A stretch of DNA of 64,000 bases, taken from assembly GCA_947467345.1 (NCBI GenBank), contig CANIHD010000002.1:1-64000 (forward strand), in the 5' to 3' direction. The stretch is from Alphaproteobacteria bacterium. GTDB taxonomy: Bacteria > Pseudomonadota > Alphaproteobacteria > Micropepsales > Micropepsaceae. Positions 36,585 to 46,306 of this stretch are shown here, in pieces (position 1 is the stretch's first letter; every line of letters begins with the position of its first letter). The notes below the pieces were generated by a model. That model saw nothing but the letters and a program-made list of their open reading frames with translations. It did not search any database and was not told where the DNA came from. Position numbers and translations under genes: made by a program.

Positions 36585-38430
36585 CGCCGTCCACCTTTTG
36601 CAGATCGGCGAGGCTGGCTGACGCCACTTCGCGCGACGAGCCGAAATGCGCCAGCAGCGCTTTCTTGCGCGCTGCGCCGATGCCGCCGATTTCATCCAAC
36701 GGATTGGCGCCGATGGCGGATTTGCGGCGGGCGCGGTGGCTGCCGATGGCGAAGCGATGCGCTTCGTCGCGTAGGCGCTGCAAATAATACAGAACCGGAC
36801 TTTTGGGCTCGAGCCGGAATGGCTCATGGCCCATGCGGAAGAAATGTTCGCGGCCCGCTTCACGCTCGATACTTTTGGCGACGCCGACAATCACCGCGTC
36901 AATGACGCCGACTTCTTCCAGCGCGGCATGAGCGGCGGCGAGCTGCGCTGCGCCGCCGTCAATCAGCACAAGGTCAGGCCATTTGGTCCATTTGTCGGAT
37001 TCGCCATCGTCGCTGCTCTCCCGCATCAGGCGCCCAAACCGGCGCGTCAGAACTTCGCGCATCATGGCGGTGTCGTCGCCGGGCGTCAGCTCGGTCGATT
37101 TGATGTTGAATTTGCGGTATTCGCCCTTCTGAAAACCGTCCGGCCCAGCAACGACCATAGCGCCCACGGCGTTGGTGCCTTGGATATGTGAATTGTCGTA
37201 GATCTCGATACGGCGCGGCGGCGTCTCAAGACCAAATGTTTCCGCGACACCGTCCAGCAATTGCAGCTGCGTCGCGCTTTCCGCTTGCGTGCGCGCAAGC
37301 TGAGCGCGCGCATTGAGCAAAGCCTGCATGACGATTTCATGTTTCTCGCCACGCTGGGGCACCGCAATTTCCACTTTGTGACCGGCGCGCAGCGACAGCG
37401 CCTCGGCCAGAAGTTCGCTCTCAGGGAGCGGCTCGCTGAGCAGGATGAGTGGCGGCGGCGGGCGCGAATCGTAAAATTGTCCGAGAAACGCGGTCAGAAC
37501 CTCGCCGCTTGAAACATCCTGTGTGTGGCGCGGGAAGAACGGCTTGTTGCCCCAGTTCTGTCCGGCGCGAAAGAAGAACACCTGAACGCACGAATCGCCG
37601 CCTTCTTGATGAATAGCGAAGACATCGGCGTTGCCGAAGGTGGCCGGATTGATGCCCTGGCGCGATTGAATATGGCTCATGGCGCGAATGCGGTCGCGCA
37701 ATTGTGCGGCGCGTTCGAATTCCATCGCTTCGGCGGCGTCGTGCATGTCCTTCGCCATCGCTTCCTGAACCGCGCGGCTTCGCCCGGTGAGGAAATCTTT
37801 GGCTTGGTTTACCAGCGTGGCGTAGCCCGCTTCGTCCACCTTCAAGGTGCAAGGCGCGCTGCAGCGCTTGATTTGATAGAGGAGGCACGGGCGGGTGCGG
37901 CCGTCGAACACCGCATCAGAGCAGGAGCGCAAAAGAAACGCACGCTGCAGCGTGTTGAGGGTGGAATTCACCGCGCCTGCGGACGCAAAGGGGCCGAAAT
38001 AGATTCCATCCCGCGATTTCGCGCCGCGATGTTTCACAATCTGCGGAAACGGATGATCCATCCGCACGAGAATATTGGGAAAGCTTTTGTCGTCGCGGAA
38101 CGTAACGTTGTAACGCGGCTTGAGACGCTTGATCAGATTGGCTTCAAGCAGCAAGGCCTCGGTTTCCGAAGCGGTCGAGATGAAGATCATCTCGGCGGTC
38201 TCGGAAACCATGCGGGCGATGCGGTGGGCGTGGGCGACGCCCCGCGCATAGGAAGCCACCCGCTTCTTTAGATTTTTAGCCTTGCCGACATAGAGCACTT
38301 CGCCCTTCGCATTGAGCATGCGATAGACTCCGGCCGAATCTGGCAGCGTCTTGAGATAGGCGGCGATCCGCTCGGTGCCCTTTAGAACTGGCGGTTCTTC
38401 GCCGTTCCCGGGCAATGTTTTGTCATCCAT
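36538..38430 (-). CDS. uvrC: Excinuclease ABC subunit UvrC
   Basis: Makes both incisions in nucleotide excision repair. The 630-residue protein has the GIY-YIG nuclease ([26 protein letters not shown]), the cysteine segment [13 protein letters not shown], the UvrB-interacting UVR motif ([18 protein letters not shown]), the RNase H-like endonuclease ([16 protein letters not shown] and LVLIDGG) and C-terminal helix-hairpin-helix motifs ([19 protein letters not shown]). uvrB lies about 11 kb away. Confidence 0.97.
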   Translation of the reverse strand: MDDKTLPGNGEEPPVLKGTERIAAYLKTLPDSAGVYRMLNAKGEVLYVGKAKNLKKRVASYARGVAHAHRIARMVSETAEMIFISTASETEALLLEANLIKRLKPRYNVTFRDDKSFPNILVRMDHPFPQIVKHRGAKSRDGIYFGPFASAGAVNSTLNTLQRAFLLRSCSDAVFDGRTRPCLLYQIKRCSAPCTLKVDEAGYATLVNQAKDFLTGRSRAVQEAMAKDMHDAAEAMEFERAAQLRDRIRAMSHIQSRQGINPATFGNADVFAIHQEGGDSCVQVFFFRAGQNWGNKPFFPRHTQDVSSGEVLTAFLGQFYDSRPPPPLILLSEPLPESELLAEALSLRAGHKVEIAVPQRGEKHEIVMQALLNARAQLARTQAESATQLQLLDGVAETFGLETPPRRIEIYDNSHIQGTNAVGAMVVAGPDGFQKGEYRKFNIKSTELTPGDDTAMMREVLTRRFGRLMRESSDDGESDKWTKWPDLVLIDGGAAQLAAAHAALEEVGVIDAVIVGVAKSIEREAGREHFFRMGHEPFRLEPKSPVLYYLQRLRDEAHRFAIGSHRARRKSAIGANPLDEIGGIGAARKKALLAHFGSSREVASASLADLQKVDGVSAGLAKKIFDYFRG

Positions 38431-38476
38431 GGGTGTGATTATACTACGTGCTCAGCAAACGAGAGTATGGCCAGTC

Positions 38477-39562
38477 ATGATCGTCTTCCGGCAATTGTTC
38501 GATACGCAATCGGGGACCTACACCTATCTCCTTGCCGATCCGGTTACCGGCGAAGCGGTTCTGATCGACCCCGTGTTCGAACAGGTGCGCCGCGACGCCG
38601 CCATGATTGCGGAACTTGAATTGAATCTCATCTATACGATCGAGACTCATGTTCACGCCGACCATGTTACCGGCGCGGCGCTTTTGCGTCGCCGCCTCGG
38701 TAGCAAAATTGCGGTTCCGGAAGCCGGCGGCGCCGAACGTGCCGATCTTTATCTGAAGCCGGGGGAGCGGATCAAATTCGGCGCGCGCTATCTCGAAATG
38801 CGCCCCACACCGGGCCATACTTCGGGCTGCTCCACCTATGTGCTGGACAACGAAACCATGGCCTTTACCGGGGATGCGCTGTTGATCCGCGGTACCGGGC
38901 GCACCGATTTCCAGCAAGGCAGTTCGCGCACCCTCTATCGTTCGGTCAAGACGCAGATTTTCACGCTGCCGGACGATTGTCTGCTCTATCCGGCGCATGA
39001 TTATCGCGGCCTCACGGTCACCAGCGTCGCTGAGGAGAAGCGTTTCAATCCGCGTTTGGGCGGCGCGTTGTCTGAGGATGATTTTGCCGGCTATATGGAA
39101 AACCTGAAGCTGGCACATCCGAAAAAGATCGACATTGCGGTGCCCGCAAACCTTAAAAGCGGCGAGCCGCCAGATGGACAGAACATGACCGACACCTCGC
39201 AAGATCCCGATTGGGCACCGCTCACCATCAATTTCGCCGGCATTTGGGAAATGCAGCCCGAATGGCTGGAGGAAAACCCCCGCGCCGATATTCAGGTTCT
39301 GGATGTAGGTGAACCTGAGGAATTCTCCGGGCCTATGGGCCGCATTCCGGGCGCGGTTCTCATTCCGCTGGGTGAGCTCTCGGAACGTAATGGCGAGCTG
39401 GATAAAACCCGGCCCGTGGTTGCGGTGTGCCGCGCGGGCGGACGCTCGGCGCAAGCGACCTTGATCTTGCAGCAGGCCGGTTTCCCGCGCGTGGCCAATC
39501 TGTCCGGCGGCATGCTGCGCTGGCGCGCTGAGGGCCTCACCGTCGAAGGCGGCGCCAGCTAG
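38477..39562 (+). CDS. Persulfide dioxygenase-rhodanese fusion protein
   Basis: 361 residues. The N-terminal metallo-beta-lactamase-fold ETHE1-like domain has FRQLFDTQSGTYTYLLAD, the iron-site motif THVHADHVTGA, PTPGHTSGCSTYV and FTGDALLIRGTGRTDFQ. The C-terminal rhodanese domain starts near residue 260 with IQVLDVGEPEEFSG and the active-site loop CRAGGRS. This arrangement oxidises glutathione persulfide to sulfite and passes sulfur to or from thiosulfate. The ATG at 38477 starts the domain; the frame back to 38375 runs into uvrC's 5' end. Confidence 0.9.
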   Translation: MIVFRQLFDTQSGTYTYLLADPVTGEAVLIDPVFEQVRRDAAMIAELELNLIYTIETHVHADHVTGAALLRRRLGSKIAVPEAGGAERADLYLKPGERIKFGARYLEMRPTPGHTSGCSTYVLDNETMAFTGDALLIRGTGRTDFQQGSSRTLYRSVKTQIFTLPDDCLLYPAHDYRGLTVTSVAEEKRFNPRLGGALSEDDFAGYMENLKLAHPKKIDIAVPANLKSGEPPDGQNMTDTSQDPDWAPLTINFAGIWEMQPEWLEENPRADIQVLDVGEPEEFSGPMGRIPGAVLIPLGELSERNGELDKTRPVVAVCRAGGRSAQATLILQQAGFPRVANLSGGMLRWRAEGLTVEGGAS

Positions 39563-39909
39563 TTCCGTTTCAGTTCGACTTGCACCGCAGCGGCGTGGGC
39601 GCCGACCAAAGCTTGCAGCTTGTCAACGCGCACGCGGGCGCTGAGCACACGGCCGTCTTCAAGACAGGAGGTGGCAATGCGCTGCGCCAGCGTCTCGGCG
39701 AGGTTGACATGGCCCGCCGCGACGATAGCGCGAATGTTGTTGGCAACAGCCTCGTAATCGACAACGCCGTCCAAGCGGTCATTGTCGATAGTCACGTCGG
39801 TTTCCAATTCGACATTGATGCGAATGGGCTGCGGCGTGCCTTGCTCATGGCCGTGAATGCCAATACGCGCCAAGAGTTCGAGATTGCAGATGAAAATACG
39901 AATGAGCAT
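39559..39909 (-). CDS. folB: Dihydroneopterin aldolase
   Basis: 116-residue FolB with I-CNLELLARIGIHGHEQGTPQPIRINVE, the catalytic Glu/Lys region ALVGAHAAAVQVE, and VVDYEAVANNIRAIVAAGHVNLAETLAQRIA. It converts dihydroneopterin to hydroxymethyl-dihydropterin in folate synthesis. It starts directly at the end of the SDR gene and overlaps the convergent dioxygenase by four bases. Confidence 0.92.
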   Translation of the reverse strand: MLIRIFICNLELLARIGIHGHEQGTPQPIRINVELETDVTIDNDRLDGVVDYEAVANNIRAIVAAGHVNLAETLAQRIATSCLEDGRVLSARVRVDKLQALVGAHAAAVQVELKRN

Positions 39910-40674
39910 CTACTCCATGACTCCGGCGACATCCGGCGTGCGCCAGATTAGATGTTGGCCACCATCGACGGCGATCATCTGCCCCGTGACGGCGGGCGCG
40001 TCCAACAAATAGCGCACCGCGCCGGCAACGTCGGCGGGTGAGCCGCCCCGGCCCAAAATGGTGCTGGTCACCTGCCGCTGAAAATGCGCCTCGCTCTGCC
40101 GCGAATTTCGCAAAGTTGGACCCGGCGCTACCGCATTCACGCGCACGCGCGGCGCCAGAGCTTGGGCGAGGGTCAGCGTCAGCCAATGCAGACCGGCTTT
40201 GCTGACGCCGTATGAAAGAAATTGTGGGGTGGGCTTCAAGAGGCGCTGATCCAGCAGATTGACGATGGCGCCGTCCGCGCCCGCGGGAAGCTGTTCCGCG
40301 AAGGCCTGCGATAGCACCAGCGGCGCACGCAGATTCACCTCAATGTGCTTATCCCAGGATGCGCGCGTTAGCGTGCTGATCGTGTCGTCCTCGAATACCG
40401 AGGCGTTATTCACCAGGGCTGTCAGCGGACCCACCGCTTCATGCGCGCGTTCGACCAGGCGCTGCGTGTCGTCTTCCATGGAAAGATCGGCATTCAGCGC
40501 CACCGCGTGAACGCCGTTCCGGTGCAGCTCCGCCACCACCTCGTCGGCGTCGGCCTCCGAGGCGTTGTAATGCACGGCCACCGACCAGCCATGGGCGCCA
40601 AGATCGAGCGCAATGGCGCGCCCCAGCCGTTTGGCCGCGCCGGTCACCAGAACGGATTTTTTTGAAGGTTGCAT
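39910..40674 (-). CDS. SDR family oxidoreductase, FolM/pteridine reductase-like
   Basis: 254-residue classical short-chain dehydrogenase: NAD(P)-binding VLVTGAAKRLGRAIA with basic residues favouring NADPH, NNASVFEDD in place of NNAG, Ser-independent active-site YGVSKAGLHWLT (Tyr and Lys), and VAPGPTLRNSRQSEAHF. Its close pairing with folB supports a pteridine reductase (FolM-type dihydromonapterin reductase) role, by context. Confidence 0.85.
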   Translation of the reverse strand: MQPSKKSVLVTGAAKRLGRAIALDLGAHGWSVAVHYNASEADADEVVAELHRNGVHAVALNADLSMEDDTQRLVERAHEAVGPLTALVNNASVFEDDTISTLTRASWDKHIEVNLRAPLVLSQAFAEQLPAGADGAIVNLLDQRLLKPTPQFLSYGVSKAGLHWLTLTLAQALAPRVRVNAVAPGPTLRNSRQSEAHFQRQVTSTILGRGGSPADVAGAVRYLLDAPAVTGQMIAVDGGQHLIWRTPDVAGVME

Positions 40675-40876
40675 CAGGCCTCTCTACACCTTCCAACGCG
40701 CCGTCGAAACCGTCTCGGGACCGCTGGTTAAGCGGCCCTTAGCCTTAAATTCTTGGTGCGTTGCAGCGGAACCCGCGTCGGTACGCCGCGCCCTTGAACA
40801 TGCCGCCCAGAGCGTTGCCCTTTGGAACCCTGCCGTCTGGATACTATGACCTCCCGGCATGGTAGTGTGGGAATCC

Positions 40877-43648
40877 ATGAGCATCGACATTTTGAAGGAT
40901 ATGCCGCGCGGGCCGGCGCGATTGCCGGAAGGCGCCGCCCTGCTTGATGGCGACGGGTTGTTGCGCAATCTGGCCTCGCTCGCGCGGGCGTCGTCAGGCG
41001 ACAAACCCAAGATGCGGAAAGACGCGCTGGTTTATATCCGCGCCGCTTTCACCGACGCGCGCGAAAGCGTGCACCAGCGTCTCGATTCCGGCGTTGCGCA
41101 AGGCCAAGCGGCAGCGCGCGCGCTGTCGGCCATCCAGGACGTCACCATTCAGGTGCTCTGCGAATTCGCCACGCGAAATATCTATTACGCATCCAATCCG
41201 ACGGAGTCCGAACGCATCGCCGTCATCGCCACCGGTGGCTACGGGCGCGGGCTTCTGGCGCCCGGATCGGACATCGATCTTCTTTTCCTCTGCCCCTTCA
41301 AGCTGACGTCGTGGGGCGAAAGCGTCATCGAATTCGTCCTGCACACGCTGTGGGATCTGGGCCTGAAAGTCGGCCACGCCACGCGCTCGATGGCGGAATG
41401 CGTGCGCCTCGGCAAACAAGACATGACGATCCGCACCTCGCTGCTGGAGGCGCGCTATCTCTGGGGCGACCGCGGCCTGTCCGATGATTTGCGCAAGAAA
41501 TTCTGGAGCGAAATCGCCACCGGCAGCGGGCAGGATTTCGTGCAAGCCAAATTGGCCGAACGCGACGTGCGGCATGTCCGCCACGGCGAGAGCCGCTATC
41601 TGGTCGAGCCCAACGTCAAAGACGGGAAGGGCGGCTTGCGCGATCTGCAGACGCTGTATTGGATCGGGAAATATCTTTATCGCGTCGGCGATGTCGACGA
41701 TCTGGTCGAGCACGGCGTTTTCAGCAAAGAAGAATTCAACACGTTCCAGAAGGCCGAAGCCTTTCTCTGGACCGTGCGCTGCCATTTGCATTATCTCACC
41801 GGCCGTTCCGAAGAGCGCCTCTCTTTCGACGTACAGCCCGAAATTGCCAAGCGTCTCGGCTATGCCGATGCCAATCCGCACCGCGCCGTCGAACGTTTCA
41901 TGCGCAGCTACTTCCTTGTGGCCAAAGATGTCGGCGATCTTACGCGCATTTTCTGCGCCGCTCTTGAAGAGCAGAATAAGAAGCCGGCTCGAAATTTGGG
42001 AAAGTTGCTTCCAGGCTTTTTGAAACCACGCACTGGCGATGAAGACTTCTTCATCGAGAATGGACGGCTCAGCGCGCGCGAAGGATTGTTCCGCGAAAGT
42101 CCAGTGAATTTGATCCGGCTATTCCAGATATCGGACGCGAAGTCGCTCGACATTCATCCGAAAACTTTGCGCACGGTCACGCGTTCGCTCGATCTCATTA
42201 CCGACACTTTGCGCAACGATCCGGTGGCGAACCGGCTGTTTCTCGACATATTGACGTCGCGCCGCGATCCCGAACGGGCGCTTCGCCGCATGAATGAAGC
42301 CGGAGTGATGGGCCGCTTCATGCCGGAATTCGGCCGCGCCGTGGCGCTGATGCAATTCAACATGTATCACCACTACACGGTGGATGAGCATTTGCTGTTC
42401 GCCGTGGGAAATATCGCGCGTATCGAGCGCGGCGAATTCCGCAACGAACATCCGCTCTCAACCGATCTCATCAAGCGCGTGAAATCACGCGAAGTTCTGT
42501 ATGTTACCACGCTTCTGCACGACATGGCGAAAGGGCTTCCCGGCGATCACTCGGAAGTCGGCGCCGAGCTTGCGGAAAGGGTGTGTCCGCGGCTTGGCCT
42601 CTCGGAGGCCGACACCAGCACGGTGGCCTGGTTGGTGCGCCACCATCTCATCATGAGCGACATGGCGCAGAAGCGCGATGTCTCCGATCCCAAGACGGTG
42701 CAAGATTTTGTCGCCGTGGTGCAGACGCCGGAGCGCCTGCGTCTCCTGCTCATTCTCACCGTTGCCGATATTCGCGCTGTCGGGCCCGGCGTGTGGAATG
42801 GCTGGAAGGGCCAGTTGCTGCGCGATCTTTATCTCGAATCCGAAACCTTCATGTCGGGCGGCGATTCCTCGCCGGCGCGCAATGCGCGCATCGGCTCTGC
42901 CAAGACGGCACTCGCGGAGAGCATCAAGGATCTGTTGCAAGTGGTGCGCGAGCGCGCCATCAACCGGCATTACGATGCCTATTGGCTTGCGTTCGATACG
43001 GCGGCGCATGAATTCCACGCGCGCATGATCGCGGCCGCCGATGCCAAAAAGGAAATGTTGGCGGTCGGCGCGCGCAATGATGTGCTTCCCGGCGTCACCG
43101 AATTGGTCATCTACGCAGGTGACCACCCCGGTCTGTTCTCACGCCTCGCCGGTGCGATTTCGATGTCGGGCGGCACGATTGTCGCGGCCAAGATTTTCAC
43201 CACGTCGGATGGTTTCGCGCTAGACGTGTTCCAGGTGCAGGACGCGGCCGGCGGCGTGTTCGGCGAAGAATCGCGCCTGGAGCGCTTGAAACAGACCATC
43301 GCCAAGACTTTGGCGGGGCAGGTTCTGCCGCGTAGCGTGTTTGCCCAGCGTCCATTGGCGCGGCGCGCGGCGGCGTTCCGCATCACGCCGAAAATCCTGT
43401 TCGACAATGAGGCGTCGGTGGTCTCGACCGTGATCGAGATTGAAAGCCTCGACCGGATAGGCCTGCTCTATGAAATCACGCGCGCGCTGTTCGAGATGGG
43501 CCTGACGATTTCATCGGCAATCATCGCCACCTATGGCGAGCTGGCAGTCGATACGTTCTATGTGCGCGACGGCTTCGGGCACAAAGTCATCCAACCGTCC
43601 CGCCTGGCGGCGATTGAAGTCCGGCTCATGAAGGCGCTGATCGGCTAA
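40877..43648 (+). CDS. glnD: Bifunctional uridylyltransferase/uridylyl-removing enzyme GlnD
   Basis: Glutamine sensor that uridylylates or de-uridylylates PII proteins. The 923-residue protein has the nucleotidyltransferase site (IATGGYGRGLLAPGSDIDLLFL), the linking helical region (NVKDGKGGLRDLQTLYWIG), an HD hydrolase domain (TTLLHDMAKGLPGDHSEVGAELA and WLVRHHLIMSD), and two C-terminal ACT domains (ELVIYAGDHPGLFSRLAGAIS and IEIESLDRIGLLYEITRALFEMGL). I use ATG 40877, preceded by GGGAA; ATG 40859 is six codons earlier. Divergent from the SDR-folB pair. Confidence 0.96.
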   Translation: MSIDILKDMPRGPARLPEGAALLDGDGLLRNLASLARASSGDKPKMRKDALVYIRAAFTDARESVHQRLDSGVAQGQAAARALSAIQDVTIQVLCEFATRNIYYASNPTESERIAVIATGGYGRGLLAPGSDIDLLFLCPFKLTSWGESVIEFVLHTLWDLGLKVGHATRSMAECVRLGKQDMTIRTSLLEARYLWGDRGLSDDLRKKFWSEIATGSGQDFVQAKLAERDVRHVRHGESRYLVEPNVKDGKGGLRDLQTLYWIGKYLYRVGDVDDLVEHGVFSKEEFNTFQKAEAFLWTVRCHLHYLTGRSEERLSFDVQPEIAKRLGYADANPHRAVERFMRSYFLVAKDVGDLTRIFCAALEEQNKKPARNLGKLLPGFLKPRTGDEDFFIENGRLSAREGLFRESPVNLIRLFQISDAKSLDIHPKTLRTVTRSLDLITDTLRNDPVANRLFLDILTSRRDPERALRRMNEAGVMGRFMPEFGRAVALMQFNMYHHYTVDEHLLFAVGNIARIERGEFRNEHPLSTDLIKRVKSREVLYVTTLLHDMAKGLPGDHSEVGAELAERVCPRLGLSEADTSTVAWLVRHHLIMSDMAQKRDVSDPKTVQDFVAVVQTPERLRLLLILTVADIRAVGPGVWNGWKGQLLRDLYLESETFMSGGDSSPARNARIGSAKTALAESIKDLLQVVRERAINRHYDAYWLAFDTAAHEFHARMIAAADAKKEMLAVGARNDVLPGVTELVIYAGDHPGLFSRLAGAISMSGGTIVAAKIFTTSDGFALDVFQVQDAAGGVFGEESRLERLKQTIAKTLAGQVLPRSVFAQRPLARRAAAFRITPKILFDNEASVVSTVIEIESLDRIGLLYEITRALFEMGLTISSAIIATYGELAVDTFYVRDGFGHKVIQPSRLAAIEVRLMKALIG

Positions 43649-43683
43649 GGCCCTAGGCCCGTCCCAGGATTGATTCTAGGGCC
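43649..43683 (+). terminator. Hairpin after glnD
   Basis: GGCCCTAG (43649-43656) and CTAGGGCC (43676-43683) form a perfect 8-bp stem immediately after the glnD stop. There is no T-run, so it may be a weak or Rho-assisted terminator or a processing site before trpS. Confidence 0.4.
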
Positions 43684-43728
43684 GCTACTGCCTATTCCCT
43701 GTCCCGCCACACGAAATCCGACCCGAAA

Positions 43729-44760
43729 ATGACCGACGCTCCGACCCCAGAACCCACCTACGAAAAGCTGGTTTTTTCCGGCATGCAGCCCACCAACACG
43801 CTGCATCTCGGCAATTATCTGGGCGCGCTGAAGAACTGGATTCGGCTGCAGGAGCAAATGCCTTGCATCTATTGCGTGGTGGATATGCATGCCATCACCG
43901 TGTGGCAGGACCCGGTGGAATTGCGCCGTGCCACGCGTGAAGTCGCTGCCGCCTATATGGCTGCCGGCGTCGATCCCAAGCGCTCCATCCTCTTCAATCA
44001 AAGCCAGGTTTTCGCGCATGCGGAACTGGCGTGGATCTTCAATTGCGTTGCGCGCCTCGGCTGGTTGAACCGCATGACGCAGTTCAAAGAGAAGGCCGGC
44101 AAGAACCGCGAGAATTCCAGCGTCGGTTTGTATGTTTATCCGAACCTGATGGCGGCTGACATTCTCGCCTATAAGGCCACGCATGTTCCAGTCGGCGAGG
44201 ATCAGAAACAGCATCTCGAATTGGCACGCGACATCGCGCAAAAATTCAATGTCGATTTCGGCGCGCCGGGATTCTTCCCGCAGCCGGAGCCTGTGATCAC
44301 GGGACCTGGCACGCGCGTGATGTCGCTGCGCGACGGCAGCCGGAAAATGTCGAAATCGGATGAGTCCGAATATTCGCGGATTAATCTCACTGACGATGCC
44401 GACACGATCCTGCAGAAGATTCGTAAAGCGCGCACCGATCCCGAACCTTTGCCGTCAGACGCGAAGGGGCTTGAGGGGCGTCCGGAAGCGGAGAATTTGC
44501 TGAACATCTATGCCGGGCTTGCCGACACAACGGCGGAGCAGGTTCTTTCCGAATATGCCGGCGCGCAATTCTCGACCTTCAAGAACGCGCTGGCCGATCT
44601 TGCGGTCGCGAAACTGACCCCAATTGCCGGCGAGATGCAGCGCCTTCTGGCACATCCCGACGAGATCGACGCGCTTCTGAAACGCGGCGCCGAACGCGCT
44701 GCCGAACGGGCGAGGCCGATCATGGCTGACGTCCGCCGCCTTGTTGGTTTCGTGGGCTAA
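43729..44760 (+). CDS. trpS: Tryptophanyl-tRNA synthetase
   Basis: Class I aminoacyl-tRNA synthetase, 343 residues. HIGH-like motif [14 protein letters not shown], the [12 protein letters not shown]-type segment ([34 protein letters not shown]) and KMSKS in [16 protein letters not shown] are all present. Position after glnD, on the same strand and 80 bases away, is a common alphaproteobacterial order. Confidence 0.96.
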   Translation: MTDAPTPEPTYEKLVFSGMQPTNTLHLGNYLGALKNWIRLQEQMPCIYCVVDMHAITVWQDPVELRRATREVAAAYMAAGVDPKRSILFNQSQVFAHAELAWIFNCVARLGWLNRMTQFKEKAGKNRENSSVGLYVYPNLMAADILAYKATHVPVGEDQKQHLELARDIAQKFNVDFGAPGFFPQPEPVITGPGTRVMSLRDGSRKMSKSDESEYSRINLTDDADTILQKIRKARTDPEPLPSDAKGLEGRPEAENLLNIYAGLADTTAEQVLSEYAGAQFSTFKNALADLAVAKLTPIAGEMQRLLAHPDEIDALLKRGAERAAERARPIMADVRRLVGFVG

Positions 44761-44838
44761 AGCGGGACGGGCCAAGCTATTCCCGACTCATCAAACAGCC
44801 ACGGCAAATTCGTTATCTGGCCGCCGCGCGATTCACCG

Positions 44839-45498
44839 GTGTCGCTGGTCACCTGGGCCCGCGAAGTTGCGGCCCTCGCGCGCGTACAAGCATCGCCACC
44901 GCCTTTTCCAAGTGTGAGTGCACGCGGACGTGGCCGACCGGTTGTTGTCGTTCCCGGCTTTTTCTCGCCCGATATTTCGACGGCGCGCCTACGCGAGTTT
45001 TTGGATCTGCAGGATTTTCGCGCCTATTCGTGGGACCTTGGCGTGAATATCGGACCGACCGGTACAATCCTGAAGGGTCTCGAAAAGCGGCTCGCCGACA
45101 TCGCCGACGCGCATGGCGAAGCGCCGGCTTTGATCGGCCAAAGTCTTGGCGGCACGATTTCGCGCCATATCGCGACAGCGCGGCCCGATCTGGTCAGCCA
45201 TCTGATCACCATCGTCAGTCCCATACGCCTGCCCGTGCCGACGCCCTTGGCGCCGCTCGCGCGCGCGGCGTCACTGGTGTGGGATGAGGTTGCGCACTCC
45301 GCGCTCGACAGCATTGCCAATGCGCCGCCGGTGAAACTCACCGCCATCGTTTCGCGGCGCGATGGTCTCGTCGATTGGCGTGCTTGCGTGCCCGATCCGG
45401 CGCCGAATATCGAACTCATCTATGTCGACGGCGCACACACCACGATGGGCTCGAACCCCGATGTGCAACGCGTGGTAGCGGAGCGCCTGGCGCGCTGA
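44839..45498 (+). CDS. Alpha/beta-hydrolase fold protein
   Basis: 219 residues starting with GTG. VVVVPGFFSPDISTARLREFLD resembles the oxyanion region of lipases. IGQSLGGTISRHIA carries the nucleophile Ser elbow; IVSRRDGLVDWRAC supplies a likely acidic residue and VDGAHTTMGSNPDV a His. The pattern is that of PGAP1/lipase-like esterases that act on ester-linked lipids, but the substrate is unknown. Its 3' side is a repeat-rich convergent gap. Confidence 0.75.
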   Translation: MSLVTWAREVAALARVQASPPPFPSVSARGRGRPVVVVPGFFSPDISTARLREFLDLQDFRAYSWDLGVNIGPTGTILKGLEKRLADIADAHGEAPALIGQSLGGTISRHIATARPDLVSHLITIVSPIRLPVPTPLAPLARAASLVWDEVAHSALDSIANAPPVKLTAIVSRRDGLVDWRACVPDPAPNIELIYVDGAHTTMGSNPDVQRVVAERLAR

Positions 45499-45516
45499 AG
45501 AAAAATCAGGTGCGTC

Positions 45517-45558
45517 CATGGTTCGAGACGGCTGCTTCGCAGCCTCCTCACCATGAGG
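45517..45558. repeat. Family A repeat, right half in inverted orientation (A3)
   Basis: CATGGTTCGAGACGGCTGC and GCAGCCTCCTCACCATGAG form the nested hairpin that is the right half of family A. It begins 19 bases after the hydrolase stop codon. Confidence 0.8.
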
Positions 45559-45586
45559 GGGGAGTATTTTCTTCTCAGCACTTACT

Positions 45587-45730
45587 TGTCATGGCCCGCA
45601 CGGCGCTCTGCGCGCCAATTATTTGATTTGCGTGCGAAGCACGCTGGCGAGGCCATCCAGACGATCATAGACTCTATTGCTCACGCGGACGCGTAAGTGC
45701 TGGATGGCCCGATCAAGTCGGGCCATGACA
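45587..45730. repeat. Family B palindromic repeat, copy B1 (with a 45-base insert)
   Basis: Terminal arms TGTCATGGCCCG and GGGCCATGACA, inner arms GCCATCCAG/CTGGATGGC and the core CACGCGGACGCGTAAG match the other B copies. The first internal hairpin is enlarged by about 45 bases, which contain a further hairpin (GCGTGC/GCACGC). Confidence 0.8.
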
Positions 45731-45740
45731 ATGGGGGCAT

Positions 45741-45838
45741 TCTGAGGAGCGCGCGTGTCGAAGGATGCGACCTCCTCACCATGAGGAGGAATTTGCTACC
45801 CTCGTCCTGAGGAGCGCCGAAGGCGCGTCTCGAAGGAC
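45741..45838. repeat. Family A repeat fragments (A4), partly inside a coding region
   Basis: Pieces of A in inverted orientation: an inverted left half (45741-45767), part of the right half with the CTCACCATGAGGAG hairpin (45768-45790), and a complete left half (45800-45838, CTCGTCCTGAGGAG then CTTCGAGACG as read on the minus strand). The last overlaps the end of the minus-strand gene. Confidence 0.75.
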
Positions 45839-46306
45839 GCCGATTGTCTTGGCATAGACCTCGAAGCCGTAGAGGCAGCTCGATGCCTTGCACGTGGCCA
45901 TGGTGATGCGCAGGCTATAGGTCATTTTCCCGCCGACATTCAGGTCCAGTACCGGAACGTCGTCATCGCCATCATCCTTCACAATCTCCTTGCCTTCGCT
46001 GTTTGAAAGAAAGAGATCGAGATTGGTGCAGTCGCTGCCGCACACGCCGACGACCATATACCCCTTCGCGCCCGGCAGCGTGATTTCCAGCGTCTCGCTG
46101 GCGCCCATTTCCAAACGTCCTGTGTGGAGCGAGCCGCTCGGCGCAAAACCGTTGCGTTCGAAATCCCGCCCCGCCGCCACGATTTGCGCTTGCAGAACCG
46201 TCATCTCATCCTCTGTCTCGGCCGCGCGCGTGCTCGGAGAGATGATCAGCCCACCCGCAAAAGCAGCAGCGCAGGCGAAGACAGAAAAATGACGCGTCAT
46301 ATTCAT
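45776..46306 (-). CDS. Secreted protein with a pre-peptidase C-terminal (PPC)-like domain; C-terminus encoded by repeat
   Basis: 176 residues with a signal peptide ending near STRAAE. The body contains HTGRLEMGASETLEITLPGAKGYMVVGVCGSDCTNLDLFLSNSEGKEIVKDDGDDDVPVLDL, the beta-sandwich pattern of PPC-like domains (DLDLxL, DDxxDxxPxL), then YSLRITMATCKASSCLYGFEVYAK. The last 20 or so residues (after AKTIG) are read from repeat A4. ATG 46306 overlaps the cutA stop as ATGA. The function is unknown; export is inferred from the signal peptide. Confidence 0.7.
   Translation of the reverse strand: MNMTRHFSVFACAAAFAGGLIISPSTRAAETEDEMTVLQAQIVAAGRDFERNGFAPSGSLHTGRLEMGASETLEITLPGAKGYMVVGVCGSDCTNLDLFLSNSEGKEIVKDDGDDDVPVLDLNVGGKMTYSLRITMATCKASSCLYGFEVYAKTIGVLRDAPSALLRTRVANSSSW

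Noticed and set aside
45587-45730. B1 as a CRISPR-like or tRNA-like gene
   Set aside because: No regular spacer-repeat pattern. The cloverleaf lacks an anticodon arm of 7 bases, a T-loop and CCA-compatible ends.
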